The notes under the pieces were generated by a model that was not told the origin of the DNA, made no database searches, and saw only the letters and a program-made list of their open reading frames with translations. From Serinus canaria (lineage: Eukaryota > Chordata > Aves > Passeriformes > Fringillidae), in NCBI RefSeq assembly GCF_022539315.1, contig NC_066314.1:49971180-50035179 (forward strand): 64,000 nucleotides of DNA, given 5' to 3'. How positions within the stretch are numbered: position 1 is the stretch's first letter; each line of letters begins with the position of its first letter. The position numbers and the translations under genes are program-made. Below are positions 1-19,670 of this stretch, piece after piece.

Positions 1-560
1 ACCAAAACTTGCCCAATTGATCCTCATTGAAATTGCAAGATTTCATTCCCTTTCCTGAAGGGGAAAGGAATGAAATGAGAAATTTTGAAAAATTTAAAAC
101 AAAGAGACAGAAGAGAAACATAAAAATTTAGAATTAAAAAACCCCCACAACAACCAAAAGAACCCCTCCCAAAAAAAACCCAAACAAACCTGATAGCATG
201 TGAAAATAAGAAAAGCCAGTGGGATGACCTGAAGCATAGGAATACAGATCAAAGCTTGCCCAGCTTATCCTCTTTGAAATTGCAAGATTTCATTCCCTTT
301 CCTGAAATGAAGGATTTCAACTTTGTCCTTTGATTTCCAGATTTGATTCCCTTTCCTGAAAGGAAGAATTTTCTTTCAGGAAAGAGAATGAACAGAGTTG
401 AACAAACACTCCCAAAAAGAGATATTGTCAATCAAAAATTAAATTGAAAAATCCAGAAAATTTGAAATTGAATGGTTACTACAGATCATACTGAGATGAA
501 ATTGGGTGTAGAGAAATAGACCAAAGCTTTTCAAAATTATTCCCTGATTTGGCCCCTTGC
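1..560. repeat. AT-rich repeat array at window start, about 247-bp spacing
   Basis: A block of about 59 bases at 1-59 recurs at 248-306 with only a handful of mismatches. A shorter copy of its 3' half lies at about 336-360, and the start of a further copy at about 520-550. The shared core reads TTTCATTCCCTTTCCTGAA. In the first copy this core is followed by its near-exact inverted form at 60-77, so the unit can fold back with a one-base bulge. The sequence is A-rich on this strand, unlike the following kilobases. It may be a satellite-like tandem array cut by the window edge, or the decayed end of a transposon. The family is not recognised. Confidence 0.6.
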
Positions 561-2463
561 TCTGGGGCCGTTCACCCTCAGAAAGAAAGACACAGATTGC
601 CCTCCCTTCCTCCCAGTGTCTTGTAGTTGCTCTAAGCTGTGGTTATGCTGAAAGTTCAGTGCTGTTTTTGGATGAATCTCCAGTGAAGAATGGGAGATAT
701 CCCCAGCTTATACATGTCAAGCAGTGGCAGAAATCCAGAATTAATTTCCACAGGCAGCTGTAGGTAGGGTCATAACCTGTGATCCTTGGGAAGAGCTGGT
801 GGTGTGCATTTAGGACTCACTTCCTATAGCCAGTTTAAATATTTACTAAGAAGCAGTTAGAAACTTGGGAGTGAAAAAAGAGGAAGGGAGTGAGCGACAT
901 GAATGCAAATTCATTTTCAGCTGTTACACCCATGTCGTCACCCAGATCTTCATTACACAAAATGTCCACACCTAAAAGCTATTAGAGGCTTTGTGACCTG
1001 GGTCACAAATTGTCAATACCCTACTCTTGGCAAACTAAATTTCTGTCTTGAGATTCTGGGTGCCTAAGAGGAGAATTCACTGCTCCACAATGTGGCCCAG
1101 AGCCCCCAGTTTCTTCACTGAAGCTGGTTCTGGTGTTTAACCTCCAGTCCTTCCTTCCATCACCCTTTTCTACAAAAAAAGTAGTTTCAGCAGTAATGCA
1201 GCTGACATCAAGCAGACATGTCAGCCTGAAGTACTCACTAGAATGATGTAATATTGTCACAGCCTACATCACAGTCTACATGGACATGATATACAGAGCA
1301 ACACCCTACAATTTCAGACTGCTTCAGCCCGCACAGAGTAACACCAGCTCACTCCACAAGGCTGCAAGCATCTACCCTTCTTGTTCTTCAGCCCAACCTT
1401 TTATACCCTCATGTCCATGCATTGCACTGTGCACCCTGTGTTCCCTTTGGTGGTTGGTCAGTGCACCTGGGCACTCCATGGCTCATTGCTGTCAATGTTC
1501 CTCATGCGCTTTTCACAGCTGGAACCCACTGGGGATGAGGCTCAGCCACAGCCCCACTCCCAATCACCACAAGCTGTGTGCCTACATCATCTTGCCTGCC
1601 ACAAAGGCAGGAGCCATATACAGCACCTTGATCAGGCTCTTACACACATCTGTGAGCAGGACAAACCACAAAGACCTTCAAACACCAGAATGGATCCCTC
1701 TGTGCACTGCAGAAGTACTTTCAGCCACTCCAGCAGAATACAAAACCTGGCCCTGTGTCACTCCTCCATACTTCCTTCACCTTTTAGCTCCTTGATGTAT
1801 CTTTCTCAAAGCTTTTCCCACCTGTCTGCTGGAATGTCTGAATGCCCTGTTTGGAGACCTTGCTCCTATTTCAGTTCAGTGATCACCTCCACTACTTGCA
1901 TTCCTCTGGGTCTGGTAGCCTTGCTTGTAACATTTGATGGACCTTAAATGCTTTCAGTTATTTCAGCCAGAGGTCTCTGAATGGGGAATGCACTGATAAA
2001 AAACTGCATGAGTCTATGTCATGTGAAAACAAAGCACCTGTGAGATGCTTTCTCATGAGGGTACACAACAGACAAGATCATGTAAATAAACTAACCCTAG
2101 AGCATCTCCCATTCTTTCCAAAGTTTGGGGAAAGTACATCTCCCTGTTGTGGTCCCTAGTCCTCCACTAATTCTCATGGTGAACAAACTACTTCAGTTCT
2201 AGGCTTACCCTGGAGCAATACAACCAGTTCCTCTCTTGAGGAAACCTAGAACCAGTTGAGAAGTCAGTCTACTTGAGCGTCCCAGACAGGCAATGCAGAT
2301 CTGTAGTCAACTTAGATAGATACCAACACTACCCCAGCCAGCAATATGCCAGAAAATGCCCTTAAGGTGTCACATGTTTTGTGGTCGTGGCACAAAAAGA
2401 CCTTGAATGGACTACAAAACAGAACTTTCATTATTTCAAGTAAAAAAGGTAGGGGGACAACAC
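561..2463. other. Intergenic, no gene seen
   Basis: No supported exon, RNA gene or recognisable transposon was found. Two overlapping open frames at 1280-1947 have no domain, signal peptide or splice context and are taken as chance openings. This stretch lies upstream of RAC2. In mammals the next gene on that side is CYTH4 on the opposite strand, and no CYTH4 exon was recognised here. Confidence 0.5.
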
Positions 2464-2464
2464 A

Positions 2465-2653
2465 GGAAGGAAGGAAGGAAGGAAGGAAGGAAGGAAGGAA
2501 GGAAGGAAGGAAGGAAGGAAGGAAGGAAGGAAGGAAGGAAGGAAGGAAGGAAGGAAGGAAGGAAGGAAGGAAGGAAGGAGGAAGGACAGGAAGGAAGGAA
2601 GGAAGGAAGGAAGGAAGGAAGGAAGGAAGGAAGGAAGGAAGGAAGGAAGGAAA
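2465..2653. repeat. (GGAA)n microsatellite, about 190 bp
   Basis: GGAA units run almost without a break, with one interruption around 2578-2590 (an extra G and a GGACAGG variant). The open frames across it, repeating Gly-Arg-Lys-Glu or Pro-Ser-Phe-Leu, are simple-repeat artefacts. It lies about 5 kb upstream of the RAC2 start codon. GGAA is the core of ETS-family sites, so a long run could bind ETS factors in tandem. That is inference only. Confidence 0.97.
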
Positions 2654-5600
2654 AGAACAAATGAAAACTAACTATGCCCTTGGGATACAGGGTCAAATGT
2701 ATCCTAGGGAACATGAGGTTTAAATGCTGTATGGTGTGGTCAGAGTTGCCCACAGCCAGTGGCTCAGAGCATGTGGGGTGTTGTCAGCAAGACCAGTGTG
2801 TGCAAAGGGGCCATCCAGGCTGGTCCACTGCTCTCACCTCATCAAGCATGGGCAGATCAGGCAGACTGCTGCAGATCAGTACTCCAGGCATTACTCCCTG
2901 TGCCTCCTGTGCCAGGGACCAGTTTTTCTCTCCAGATGCTCACTGACTGCACACAAAAACTTAAATTTGAGCTGGAAATATCTGTTGTTCTGGTGGTCAT
3001 GATGGAAAATATCAAGTTAACAATATGTGTGCACTTTTCTGCTGCTTGGTACAGGCTTAAAATAATTGTGTAAATAAAAAGGACATATAAGTACTTCCTA
3101 CTGCTTTCAAGGGCATAAAGGCAGGGACAAAGTGCCGTGTATTTCTCTGTGCCAAACATATCAGCTGCATTCCCACAAGTCTCCACAGAGCAACAATGTA
3201 CAGGTCTGTTCAAATTCAATAGCCCCTTCAGGAGGCTTAGGCCTCCATTCAGTTTGGGCTTAGGGACTGGAGTCTATTTTAAAGGTAGAAAGATGGTGAT
3301 TATAAAAGTCAATAGGCAAGAAGTAACCCTCTTATAAAGATTACAGAAGGGTCACTTAGAATCTGATAAACTTAAATGAAGAGCCAGAGGGATTTTAATT
3401 TTTTTTGTTAGACTTGAAAGTGCAGCAAGATTGAAGCTTTCTGCCTTTGAAATAAAGTGGTGGAAGGGAAGCACAAGATTTTACTTTGGTGGTTCAGGAA
3501 ATATGAGTCTTGTAAAACAGAGTAGCTATAGATTTTCTTAGTACTCTAAACAGGTCTTTTCACTTCCCTGGTGCAGTCTTCCTAGAAGACACCATCTCTT
3601 ACAAGTAAAGATATGTATGAGATCTGTATTTATGAAACACAGTGTGTCTAATATCTGATAACATACAGAGAGTGCTAGCAGGGAGGGGAATCAAGTCATG
3701 CAGCTGACACTCAAGTTTGAATTTACACGTAAAATCTTTAGTCCCTGTTACCTTCCTTCTACAACAGGAAAGTGAAAAATGTCATTCAACTGTCTAAGCA
3801 CCTTGTGGGAAAGAATACACAGTCAGATATTGATCTGTATTTATTGATATTAAAGTGGCACACTGGTATCATCAGTAAGATGGGGGTTGTCACTGGCTGA
3901 TAGTAAAATGTCCCTGGGAATGAAAACCCACATCAGCATCACTGGGGACCTGCAGAAGTACAGAGAACCAGATAAGGTCAAGCCACAAAACCATGGTATG
4001 ATTAAGTGTCTGTGAAAAATTTCTTGACTGAGGGGAGTACAAGTATGAAACAGCCATCACAAAGAACATGAAGCCCAAAGTTTTGTGCCATGCTCTTCTG
4101 CTTACCCAGATCTATAAGGGAAAAGATGAGGAGGAGGTGGAGGAGGTGTAGGAGGTGGAGGAGGTGAACCTCTTTCAGTGCTCCAGGTAGGAAGATGGCA
4201 GCAGAACTGCTGTTTTGGCCCAAAGTGGAAAGGCTGAGAGCAGTCACACTTAGAAAACAGAGAAACCTCCCCAACACAAGGTCAGGAATGCACCACCTGC
4301 CCCTGATTGCAGTAGGGCTGGGCTCCAGAACAGCCCATGAGTAAGACAGGCACAAGATTAAGTAAGCACCTTTTGCAAGTTGAGTTGCTTATGATGCATG
4401 TAAATGTTGGTAGCTTGTCTTCAGTGAGGCTAGATTGTAAACTTCAATCTTTTTCTAGGCTTTTGTTTTATCGAACAAATTTAGGCTGGAGAGGAGGGCC
4501 CTATCAGAAAAGGGACCCTGTATGAAACAACTCCACCTCTCCAAGAGGGACGGCAGAACATCATTGCCCACTTCAGTTATGATCTGAGCTCTTAAGTCAG
4601 GCCAGGCTTTTCAAGCAACTGTGGCAGTCTGAGAAACCACAGCAGTGACAGGGGGAGGGGAAGTAGCAATGGGGAGGAGTGGGAATTTTGGAAAAGAGAA
4701 GCAGCAAAGCAAGAACTAAAAGCAGGAGACAGATGATATGGAGCTGTGTCAAAGGGGAAGTGGGAAGGTGCAAAAGGGGAATATAGGAAGTGGGGACAGT
4801 TTGCAGCCCCTTCAGACTGAAGCAAATGAATGTTTACCCTGGTGAGCACCCAATGCACAGAGAAAAATTCTCATGGCCACTCAGGACTGCCTGAGAGAGA
4901 GGTCACATCAAAAAATATCCAGGGTGGTGAGAAGACATGCTGTGACCATGTCCTGTATATGCAAAGAAATGAGCATTGTGCTGCCTCCATGAAAGAATCC
5001 TCCCTGCTATTCTGTTTGTGCTGAAGGACAAGCCTCCTGCTCAGCCCCTGCCCTCCTGTACAGGGCTGTGATGTGCAAGCATCATTTCTGAAAGAGCCCC
5101 CTTACTTTTATTCCATCATCCTTGAGGGGGCAGAACACCGCAGAAAGGGAGACATAGGTGGTCCTCACTGCTTTGGATCCTTGTTGGGGAAAAGCAGTAT
5201 CATGCATTTCATCCCTGCCCTGCAGTCTCACATGGGTGCCATGCAAACCCAGCACATCTGGGTCGCTCTGAGGTGACTCAGCTCAGGACCCTGAAAGCCT
5301 CCCAGAACCAAAGTGTCTCACTGAGCAATTAATTCCCATTAGCATCTCCCTCAAGCTCAGCAGAGGGAACAAGAAACCCCAGATGTGTGCCCTGCTGCAT
5401 ATGCAGAAGGAAACTCATGTCAAGAGCACCTCTTGGTGGTGAGAGAAGACCTCGGAGCAGCTGCAACACATCTGTATATGCTCAGTCCAGGGTTATCAGC
5501 CTGTCTCCTGCAGGTTCCTTCCTTTTCCTGCAGCATGTACAATTGAAAGGTATTAATGCAGCAGGTGCCAGTTGTTCTTAGAGTGTTACTGTATGTGTTA

Positions 5601-7379
5601 TTTGAGTGTAATATCCTGTTATTAAATAATCTCGTTTTTAAATGTGATGGAAAGAACCATCCTGAAAGCTTTTCTGTAGATCCCTGCTGTCCCTCTGCAG
5701 AATCACTGGTGGAGGAAGAATGTTTATAGATTCACAGCACAGACTTCTGACTTGACAAGAACTGACTGTCCATTGCAGTTGCAGGGAATTATCTTGCAGA
5801 AGAAATTTGCCCAGAAATGGGCTCTTGACAGGACTTCATAGCTCATTGCTGGACATGCAGATTTACAGTGTCTTTGACATGGGGCCCACCTGTATGTGGG
5901 TTCTCCACAACAATCCCTCTTCCCTGACCAGTTAAACTGGTCTTCACCAGTCCCTTCCACACTGCCAGTCCCACAAGCCCATATGCCAGACTACCAGGAC
6001 AAAAGCAAACAGAGGTGTTCAGGTGTTCAGCAGGTCAGTGGTCCTTGTTCATCCCTGCCACCAGGTGCTAGAATGGTTTTTGTCTTTCCACCAGTAGCAT
6101 TCTGTAGAGCCTGATATAGCTGCCTTCTAACTGAGTTAATATATTCTGTGCTGCCTGTCTTTTCCAGCTCCCCTCTGTAAAAGCCTTTGTCCCTCTCTCT
6201 TATGTCCTTCTCTGACCTGGATGCTTGTGTCCCATTCCTGCTCTCACTTGCAGAGGTGTCAGTGGGTTTCCTTCCTCCCCTTTCCCTACCACCCACAGAG
6301 GGAGCACCTCATACAGCTGGTCACTTCGTGCTTCTGAAAGAGCAGCAAGGCTTGGAACCATTCCATGGCTGAAGATTTCTGGGCTTCAGCCAGCGCTGAG
6401 GGACAAATGGGAGGACTCTCCTCCAGAGCAGGTCAGTCACAACGGCCTCCTGTGGCTGCAGCAGCACAAAGGTCATCGGCCTTTGGAGAAACACTTTACT
6501 CAGAGTTCCTTCCTTCAGGAACATCCCAGCTGCAAAACCACTGTTCTTGCTCTAATTGGCCTCCAAATTCTTGATTAATTCTGTGCCACCATATCCCATC
6601 TCTATAAAACCCATCCACTTGTGAGGTCAGGCTGGAGCACACAGATGTGCACACATACACTCTTTTCAAGGCTTAATGTTGCATGGGAGGAGAAGGAAGG
6701 AAGAGGAGGCAAACCCTCATTTCAATAAAGAAAGGAGTAGAGCTTCCTGGGATCATTCTGCTCTTGTCACTTCTTTCTTAGGGTGATTGCTGTCTTCTTC
6801 TTGATGCTTAGCTCTAAAAATCTTTTATTTTCTGAGGATGATGAGGACTGCCTGAGAGAGCTGGGGTTCAGCTTGAGGAAGAGAAGGATGTACTAGCAGT
6901 CTGGGCAGGTAAGTAAGTGCAGCAATAATACCTTATCCCCACAGCAGAGGAGGAACAGAGCAGCCATTGGGTCACAGCTACCCTCTAGAGGCTGCATGAC
7001 TTCCTTGTTCAGCCTGCACACAGTATTATTCCCTGTGATGTTTCACCCTTGACACTTAGGGGCATTGGGAAGACCTGAAAAACCTTCATTACCCCTTATC
7101 ACCCTAGTACTCCTCCTTCAGATTCCCTTCCCCGCTAACACCTCCTCCAAAGCTTGGATGATAACGGAGGCCGGAGAAATCCCACCCTTCCACATTCTCA
7201 CCCTGCTTCTAACCCTTGTGCAGCTCCCCTGGAAAAGCAGTTTGGTGCCCCGCGCTGTTCACTGGGATGAGGTGGGCAGGGAGTGGATGAGACAGGCAGG
7301 GAGAAAGAGAAATAGTACAGAAGCCGTCATCCCGACCAAGGAGCCACAGCGGCTCCGCCTTCAGCCGGCGGCCTCTGCC
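2654..7379. other. Intergenic upstream of RAC2
   Basis: No gene is supported. The many open frames of 60-120 codons lack domains and splice context. An imperfect GGAGGT-type repeat at 4127-4167 is listed separately. This stretch may hold distal regulatory sequence for RAC2, but nothing in it could be assigned. Confidence 0.5.
4127..4167. repeat. Imperfect GAGGAGGTG repeat
   Basis: About 40 bases consist of GGAGGT and GAGGAG units with small variations. It is a short purine-rich simple repeat with no other feature attached. Confidence 0.8.
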
Positions 7380-7558
7380 ACAGCGCTGCGCTGCGGTGGA
7401 GGGGCGGAGGGACCCGAGGGTGATCGCCCGGAGAAGTTCCCTCTTCCACTTCCTCCCTCCTTGCAACCTGCTGTTGATACCCACATTTGTCCATCCCTCC
7501 CTGCCTTGGCCTGACTTCCCTTTGCCTCGGGCACCGTCCTCGCCACGGGTCCGGAGCC
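7380..7558 (+). promoter_or_regulatory. RAC2: Probable RAC2 promoter-proximal region and 5' UTR
   Basis: Base composition becomes GC-rich with several CpGs from about 7360, and the RAC2 start codon follows at 7559. No TATA box is evident. A pyrimidine run with CTTCCT cores near 7443-7470 gives minus-strand GGAA (ETS/PU.1-type) sites, which would suit a blood-cell gene. The transcription start cannot be placed from sequence alone. Confidence 0.4.
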
Positions 7559-15274
<7,716 letters not shown>

Positions 15275-15657
15275 GCAAGTAAGTGTGACAGGGATCCCTG
15301 TGAGTGACACCAGTGGTGCTTTCATGCTCCTCAGCCCAGAGTCAGAGAGATGCCACCAGAATATAACTGGTGAGGATGTTGGGATGGGTCACCTTCAAGG
15401 AGAGAGAGGGAGAAGCTGAGCCTGCTTGGGGAAAGGACAGGATGTTGTATGATGCACCCAGGACCAGCTTCCCTCTCCTTTCTGCTAGACTGTGGGCAAG
15501 TTTGTTCCCATCTCTTGAAGTGGGGCAGCCTAGGATTTTCCACATGTGCTCTTACAGAGAAGAGCTATTTGTCAGCTTCTGCTGCAGAGGGAGCTACTCC
15601 AGGCTGCACTGGGGATGACCTGCCCTGAGACCTATGAGGCCATAGCCTTTGCCTGTA

Positions 15658-15686
15658 GAAAAAAAAAAAAAAAGAAAAAGAAAAAG
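15658..15686 (+). repeat. A-rich tract
   Basis: A run of A with two AAAAAG interruptions. It is a simple repeat inside the presumed RAC2 3' UTR intron. Confidence 0.9.
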
Positions 15687-16247
15687 TTGTTCATTATTCA
15701 GGGCAGTTGCCAGTGGCCCTTCCTCTTACCAAGCCCTGCTCACCTCAAGGGGCTTTTTGTGCTGTTCATTGGCAAGTGGCAGCTTCTTCTACAGGAGTCC
15801 CTACCTGCCTCCACTTCAGTACAGGGCAGCAGAGGGAGGAGAGAGGCTTCAGGACAAGAGTCAAAGCTGGTCAGAGCCTGATGAGAGAGAAGAGTGAGAG
15901 CCTGCTAGTTTGGACCCTGTCCCTTCATACTCCCACCATCATCAGAACAGTGGGGAGGAGAGCAGGAAAATAGTTGAGCTGGTATTATGAGGTCTGTCGT
16001 GTTTTTGGCTATAGATCCCGGTCTCATCCTGATGCCAGGCGCTGCCCAGCACGCAGGAGAGTGATGTCTCCAGCAGCCCAGAGCTCAGCACCTTGGGGTT
16101 TTTCCTTCTTTTTCCTTCTGCCGCCTTGACAGACTGCTGTGGGTCTGTAGCACTGGTCACACAAGGTCCCCGCTCTCGCCTCACCTGCCCAGCTGCCCCT
16201 TCCCTTCCCTCTGGGCCCCTGAGGTTACAATGTAGTGAATAAGACGT

Positions 16248-16253
16248 AATAAA
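16248..16253 (+). terminator. RAC2: RAC2 polyadenylation signal AATAAA
   Basis: A canonical AATAAA with a TG-rich segment (ATTGCTGTCATGTCCGTGAT) beginning about 12 bases downstream, the expected layout of a cleavage site near 16,265-16,275. It is the first good signal after the RAC2 stop codon. Confidence 0.7.
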
Positions 16254-16270
16254 CAGACTGTACATTGCTG

Positions 16271-18639
16271 TCATGTCCGTGATGTGTTGCACCTCGGGGG
16301 ACACAGCCCCGGGGCCGTGAGCAGTGGGGCGGCTGGGCTGGAGGCACCACTGTGCCCCTCCTTCGGCAGCAACAGGCAGCCTACAGGGAGCCTGGGGGCT
16401 GCAGGATGATTGCCAAGTTGCTGAGTTCTCAGCTGAGCACCCCGCATTCCTTTTGCCTTTCCTCTTCCCAGTCTCCATATGTTGAAAGGAAAAGTTGTGT
16501 CCCCACTGTGCCCCACAGAGGATGGGAGGCAGGCTTTGGGAGGGGACACCTGGAGGCAGACTCCTCTCCGTGGGGACGGCCCCCCGCAGGTTGCTGGGGA
16601 CATCTTTTCACCAAGACATTGCTGCATTAATCCTTCTAAGCTCTGACACTCTCTCACACTGCCAGACACAGGCAGAGTGAGAATAGGAAGGGGGAGGGCA
16701 GGGAAAAAATTAAAGAGGGAGGAATGAGTCACCAGTCCAGACAAATTGCCTCCAAGACACTAAAATTAAGCTGAAGAGAGGGATCCCAGCGGTACCATGG
16801 ATCTGGCAGCTGTGAGCACCTGCTTTTCTGATGCATTGCAGGGACTTCAGAGGAAGTGTTACAGGGTGGCTGCTACTGCCACTTCTTGCAGGAGAGGGGA
16901 CAGCTCAGGGTGTGATGATTGGCATTGCAAAATCCTGCAGTCCTAGGAGGGCACAGAGAAGCTATGGAGTTGAGCCAGATTACTGCTCCTGTATGTAGTA
17001 ACACTTCTGAGCTTCAAAGGCTGCTTCCTGCACTGAGGTGGTGCATTGGTAATGCCAGGTGCAACCAGACACAGTGAAGCTCCTGAGGTACCCTGCTGCC
17101 AGAGAGACTCCTGCAGTTCCAAGTCACGGTTAGATCTGATTGAGGCAGTTAATTCAATGATGTGACACATTTCCTACTGATAAAGTTCAGAGCAACCCCT
17201 GGCAGGCACCCCGTGGCAGGGAGTTCCACAAATATCTGCACTGCCCATGGGCTGCTGGATGAATTGCCCAGGCCCCACCCAAAGGTAACACAAATTATGT
17301 CAGTGTAAGTCCAGAAGAGTAAACATGAAGCCTCTGGTATGGGCATATACCTGTGAAAGGGCAAGGGACACAAAGTACTTGAAAATGGTATCTAACCTCC
17401 TTTAAGCATCCTAAGCATGACTTAAGGCAATACATTCCAGTGGTTTATTACTTCTCTCCAGTTTTCAAGCCTTGGCTCTTGCATTTTCAGTCTGCCCCAT
17501 CCCCTATAACATACAGCAATGCATGTGATGTGTGTGAAACAAAATTCATGGCTCTGCCTACCTGTGGAGGGGCACAGGCTGAGCTCTCTTCCCAACACAA
17601 TTTAAGCAGTTTGCACAGCCCCCCACTGCAGCTGAGGCAGAGAATGGGACACGACTCAGAGGATTGAGGGAGTGATCTGAAGACCTGGAATTTGTGATGC
17701 TATGACTGTGCTTATGCAAGGTTAGCAGGACTGTAGAACTCTGCTGTTTCATGGATATTTCTTCTAACAAAGGAGCTTGGGGGCTTCTGCATGGTGCTAC
17801 AGACACCTTCCGAGCCATGGTAAAGAAAACCTCTGGGTGTTACCCATGCCATTCCTTTCCCAGAAGTGAGGATTCCTCTCTCTTCTGTGTCTCCAGACAG
17901 CATTGTGACCAAGTTCTGGCCTAAAGAGGCCTGGCAGCTTTGAAGTCCTGTACTGCCTTCATCAGCTCACCTTTGAGCTGCATATAAAATTGCCGAAGTA
18001 GGTTTGGATGCCAGACCCTGGCTATGTTGTGCTTGGAGAGATACTGCTTTCTTTTGTTAAAGCTGGAATTTACCCTAGGGGCTCAAATGCTCAGAGCAGC
18101 AGTGCCAAATATCAAGAACTGGGTGATGCACAGCACAAGGAGTCACTGATGTTGGCTGCAGGGCAGGAAAGGGGGTGAGAATGACAGGGAAGCCCTTTGT
18201 GGAAGGGAATGGGATGGGAAATCCTTCATGGAACAGCTGCTCTCACAAAGATTATTTTCTTTCTTAGATCCATTTCTTCTGGGTCTATGCCTTCCAGCAG
18301 AGATTAAATTTGGTAGGAAAGTTTGGGGCTGTTAAACTGGAACATTTTCCAATGAAGGTGGAAAAGACAAGAGGTCATGTATGGAGCCAGGAAAAGGGAA
18401 AGAGTTGAAAGAAACAGTCCCCTATCTGCCCATCTGCCCTCATCTCCATCCATCTGGAGGTGCTGACAGGGCAGAAGAGAAGGGAGAAGGGTTTGTGTGC
18501 TCATCATCCTCCCCGATTTCTGAGCACCCTGCCAGACAGAAGGTTTTGCTGTGTGCCTGCAGCTCCGAACAGCGCCAGTCCTGCCTGCGAGACCTTGGGA
18601 GCAGGGGCCCGTCTCCTGGGTGCCCCTAGGAGAGCCGAG
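16271..18639. other. Intergenic between RAC2 and SSTR3
   Basis: No gene, RNA or recognisable transposon was seen. Open frames here are short and without homology that I recognise. Confidence 0.5.
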
Positions 18640-18910
18640 CCGAGTCGCCCCTCCTGCATGCCACTCTCCCACCACATAGCTGCCCTCTGCATCCCTCTTT
18701 CCTTCCTCTCCCTCTTCCCCCCACTGTCCTCAGCTTCTTTTACCGCACTCCTCATTCCTTCATCCTCCCCTCTTCTGCGCTCCCCTCATCCCTCTGCCTA
18801 TCTCCTTACGTCTCCCTCTCCCGCTTTTATTCTCCATCCCGGTATCTCCCCCGCTCATCTTTGTTCTCCTGCCCTGCCGTCCATCCCCTGCTTCTCCTCC
18901 TTCTCCTGCC
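18640..18910. repeat. Long pyrimidine-rich tract upstream of SSTR3
   Basis: About 270 bases of mainly C and T on this strand, with repeated CTCC, TTCC and CCCC words. It directly abuts the CpG-rich block at 18.9-19.3 kb. The serine/proline-rich open frame through it is a composition artefact. Such tracts can form triplex (H-DNA) structure and often flank promoters. Confidence 0.8.
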
Positions 18911-19320
18911 GGTGTTTCCGTGCGTGGCGCCCATTGGCTACCGGCTCCCGTCCCCCGGTACCGGCGCTGCGCTCCCCCTGCCCGAGCCCCGCGGATGGAG
19001 GGCGCTGCGCGGGGCACAGACGCGGGTACGTGGGGCTGAGAGGCCGCGCTTCCCGCATCCACCGCCCGCCCCCGCGCCCCTTCCCGCGCCAGGCACGGCG
19101 GGGACGATGGGCAAGTCCGGCCAGAAGGATTCGCGCCTCCGGCTGCGCCCGGCGGGGCTCACCCCCTCAGGGAGTTCTTTGCTCTGTCTCGTTTAAGAAA
19201 GGGGAAGGGAAAAAGCATGACACGGATTCTCCCGGTGAAGCGGAGGAAAATGTACATCCCGACGACATGTAAGTACCCGGCGGCTCTGGCCGTTCTTCCC
19301 AGATGTCTCCCGCGGGCATG
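18911..19320 (+). promoter_or_regulatory. SSTR3: CpG island, probable SSTR3 promoter and leader exon
   Basis: GC- and CpG-rich sequence with an inverted CCAAT box (ATTGG at 18933-18937), which is an NF-Y-type site. A clear splice donor GTAAGT lies at 19269-19274. SSTR3 in other vertebrates has a non-coding first exon spliced to an intact coding exon, and the coding exon here has a good acceptor at 22301-22303. A leader exon ending at 19268 is therefore the simplest model. An alternative is an unrelated non-coding transcript. Confidence 0.5.
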
Positions 19321-19623
19321 AGTCCATGCAGAAGTTAAGTCTGCAGTTCCAGAGAAGAAAACCTGCCGACCACCCCCCCCTCCCGCCCCTCCAACTCTGC
19401 CAGTCCAGCCTGGTCCTTACGAGAGAGCTCAACCCCGAGGTGAGACGGGAGAGTCCTGAGCTGGAGCAGGGCCGTGGGAAACTGGGTGGACAGGAGGGGA
19501 GGGGGTCAAGAGAGGGTGGTGCGGGTTATTTGGCAGTGCTGTGCCTCCCAGCTGCTATTCATGGTTTGTTACCAGGACTAGGCTCAGCTTTCAGTATCCA
19601 CCTCCTTCTCTCATTCAATGCAG

Positions 19624-19625
<2 letters not shown>

Positions 19626-19669
<44 letters not shown>
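19626..19669. repeat. (TA)n(CA)n microsatellite
   Basis: About 16 TA units run directly into about five CA units. It is a compound dinucleotide repeat. Confidence 0.97.

Positions 19670-19670
<1 letters not shown>

Larger units (their letters stand above)
15275..16270 (+). other. RAC2: RAC2 3' UTR, probably with an intron
   Basis: A strong GTAAGT at 15279-15284 just after the stop, and a TTTTTGGCTATAG acceptor-like end at 16014, suggest that the 3' UTR is spliced to a final non-coding exon of about 250 bases. Without splicing the UTR would be about 1 kb. The interval includes an A-rich tract at 15658-15686. Confidence 0.45.

Noticed and set aside
2465..2653. Array resembling a CRISPR locus
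   Set aside because: It is a 4-base simple repeat without spacers, and the genome is eukaryotic.
2346..2753. GRKE-repeat and PSFL-repeat frames
   Set aside because: They are translations of the GGAA microsatellite.
1..7379. Possible CYTH4 exons, the expected neighbour of RAC2
   Set aside because: No Sec7 or PH domain coding sequence was recognised on the minus strand; in mammals the distance is also larger than this flank.
18460..19272. 270-codon + strand frame before SSTR3
   Set aside because: Its Ser/Pro-rich translation simply follows the pyrimidine tract and CpG island; no domain is seen.
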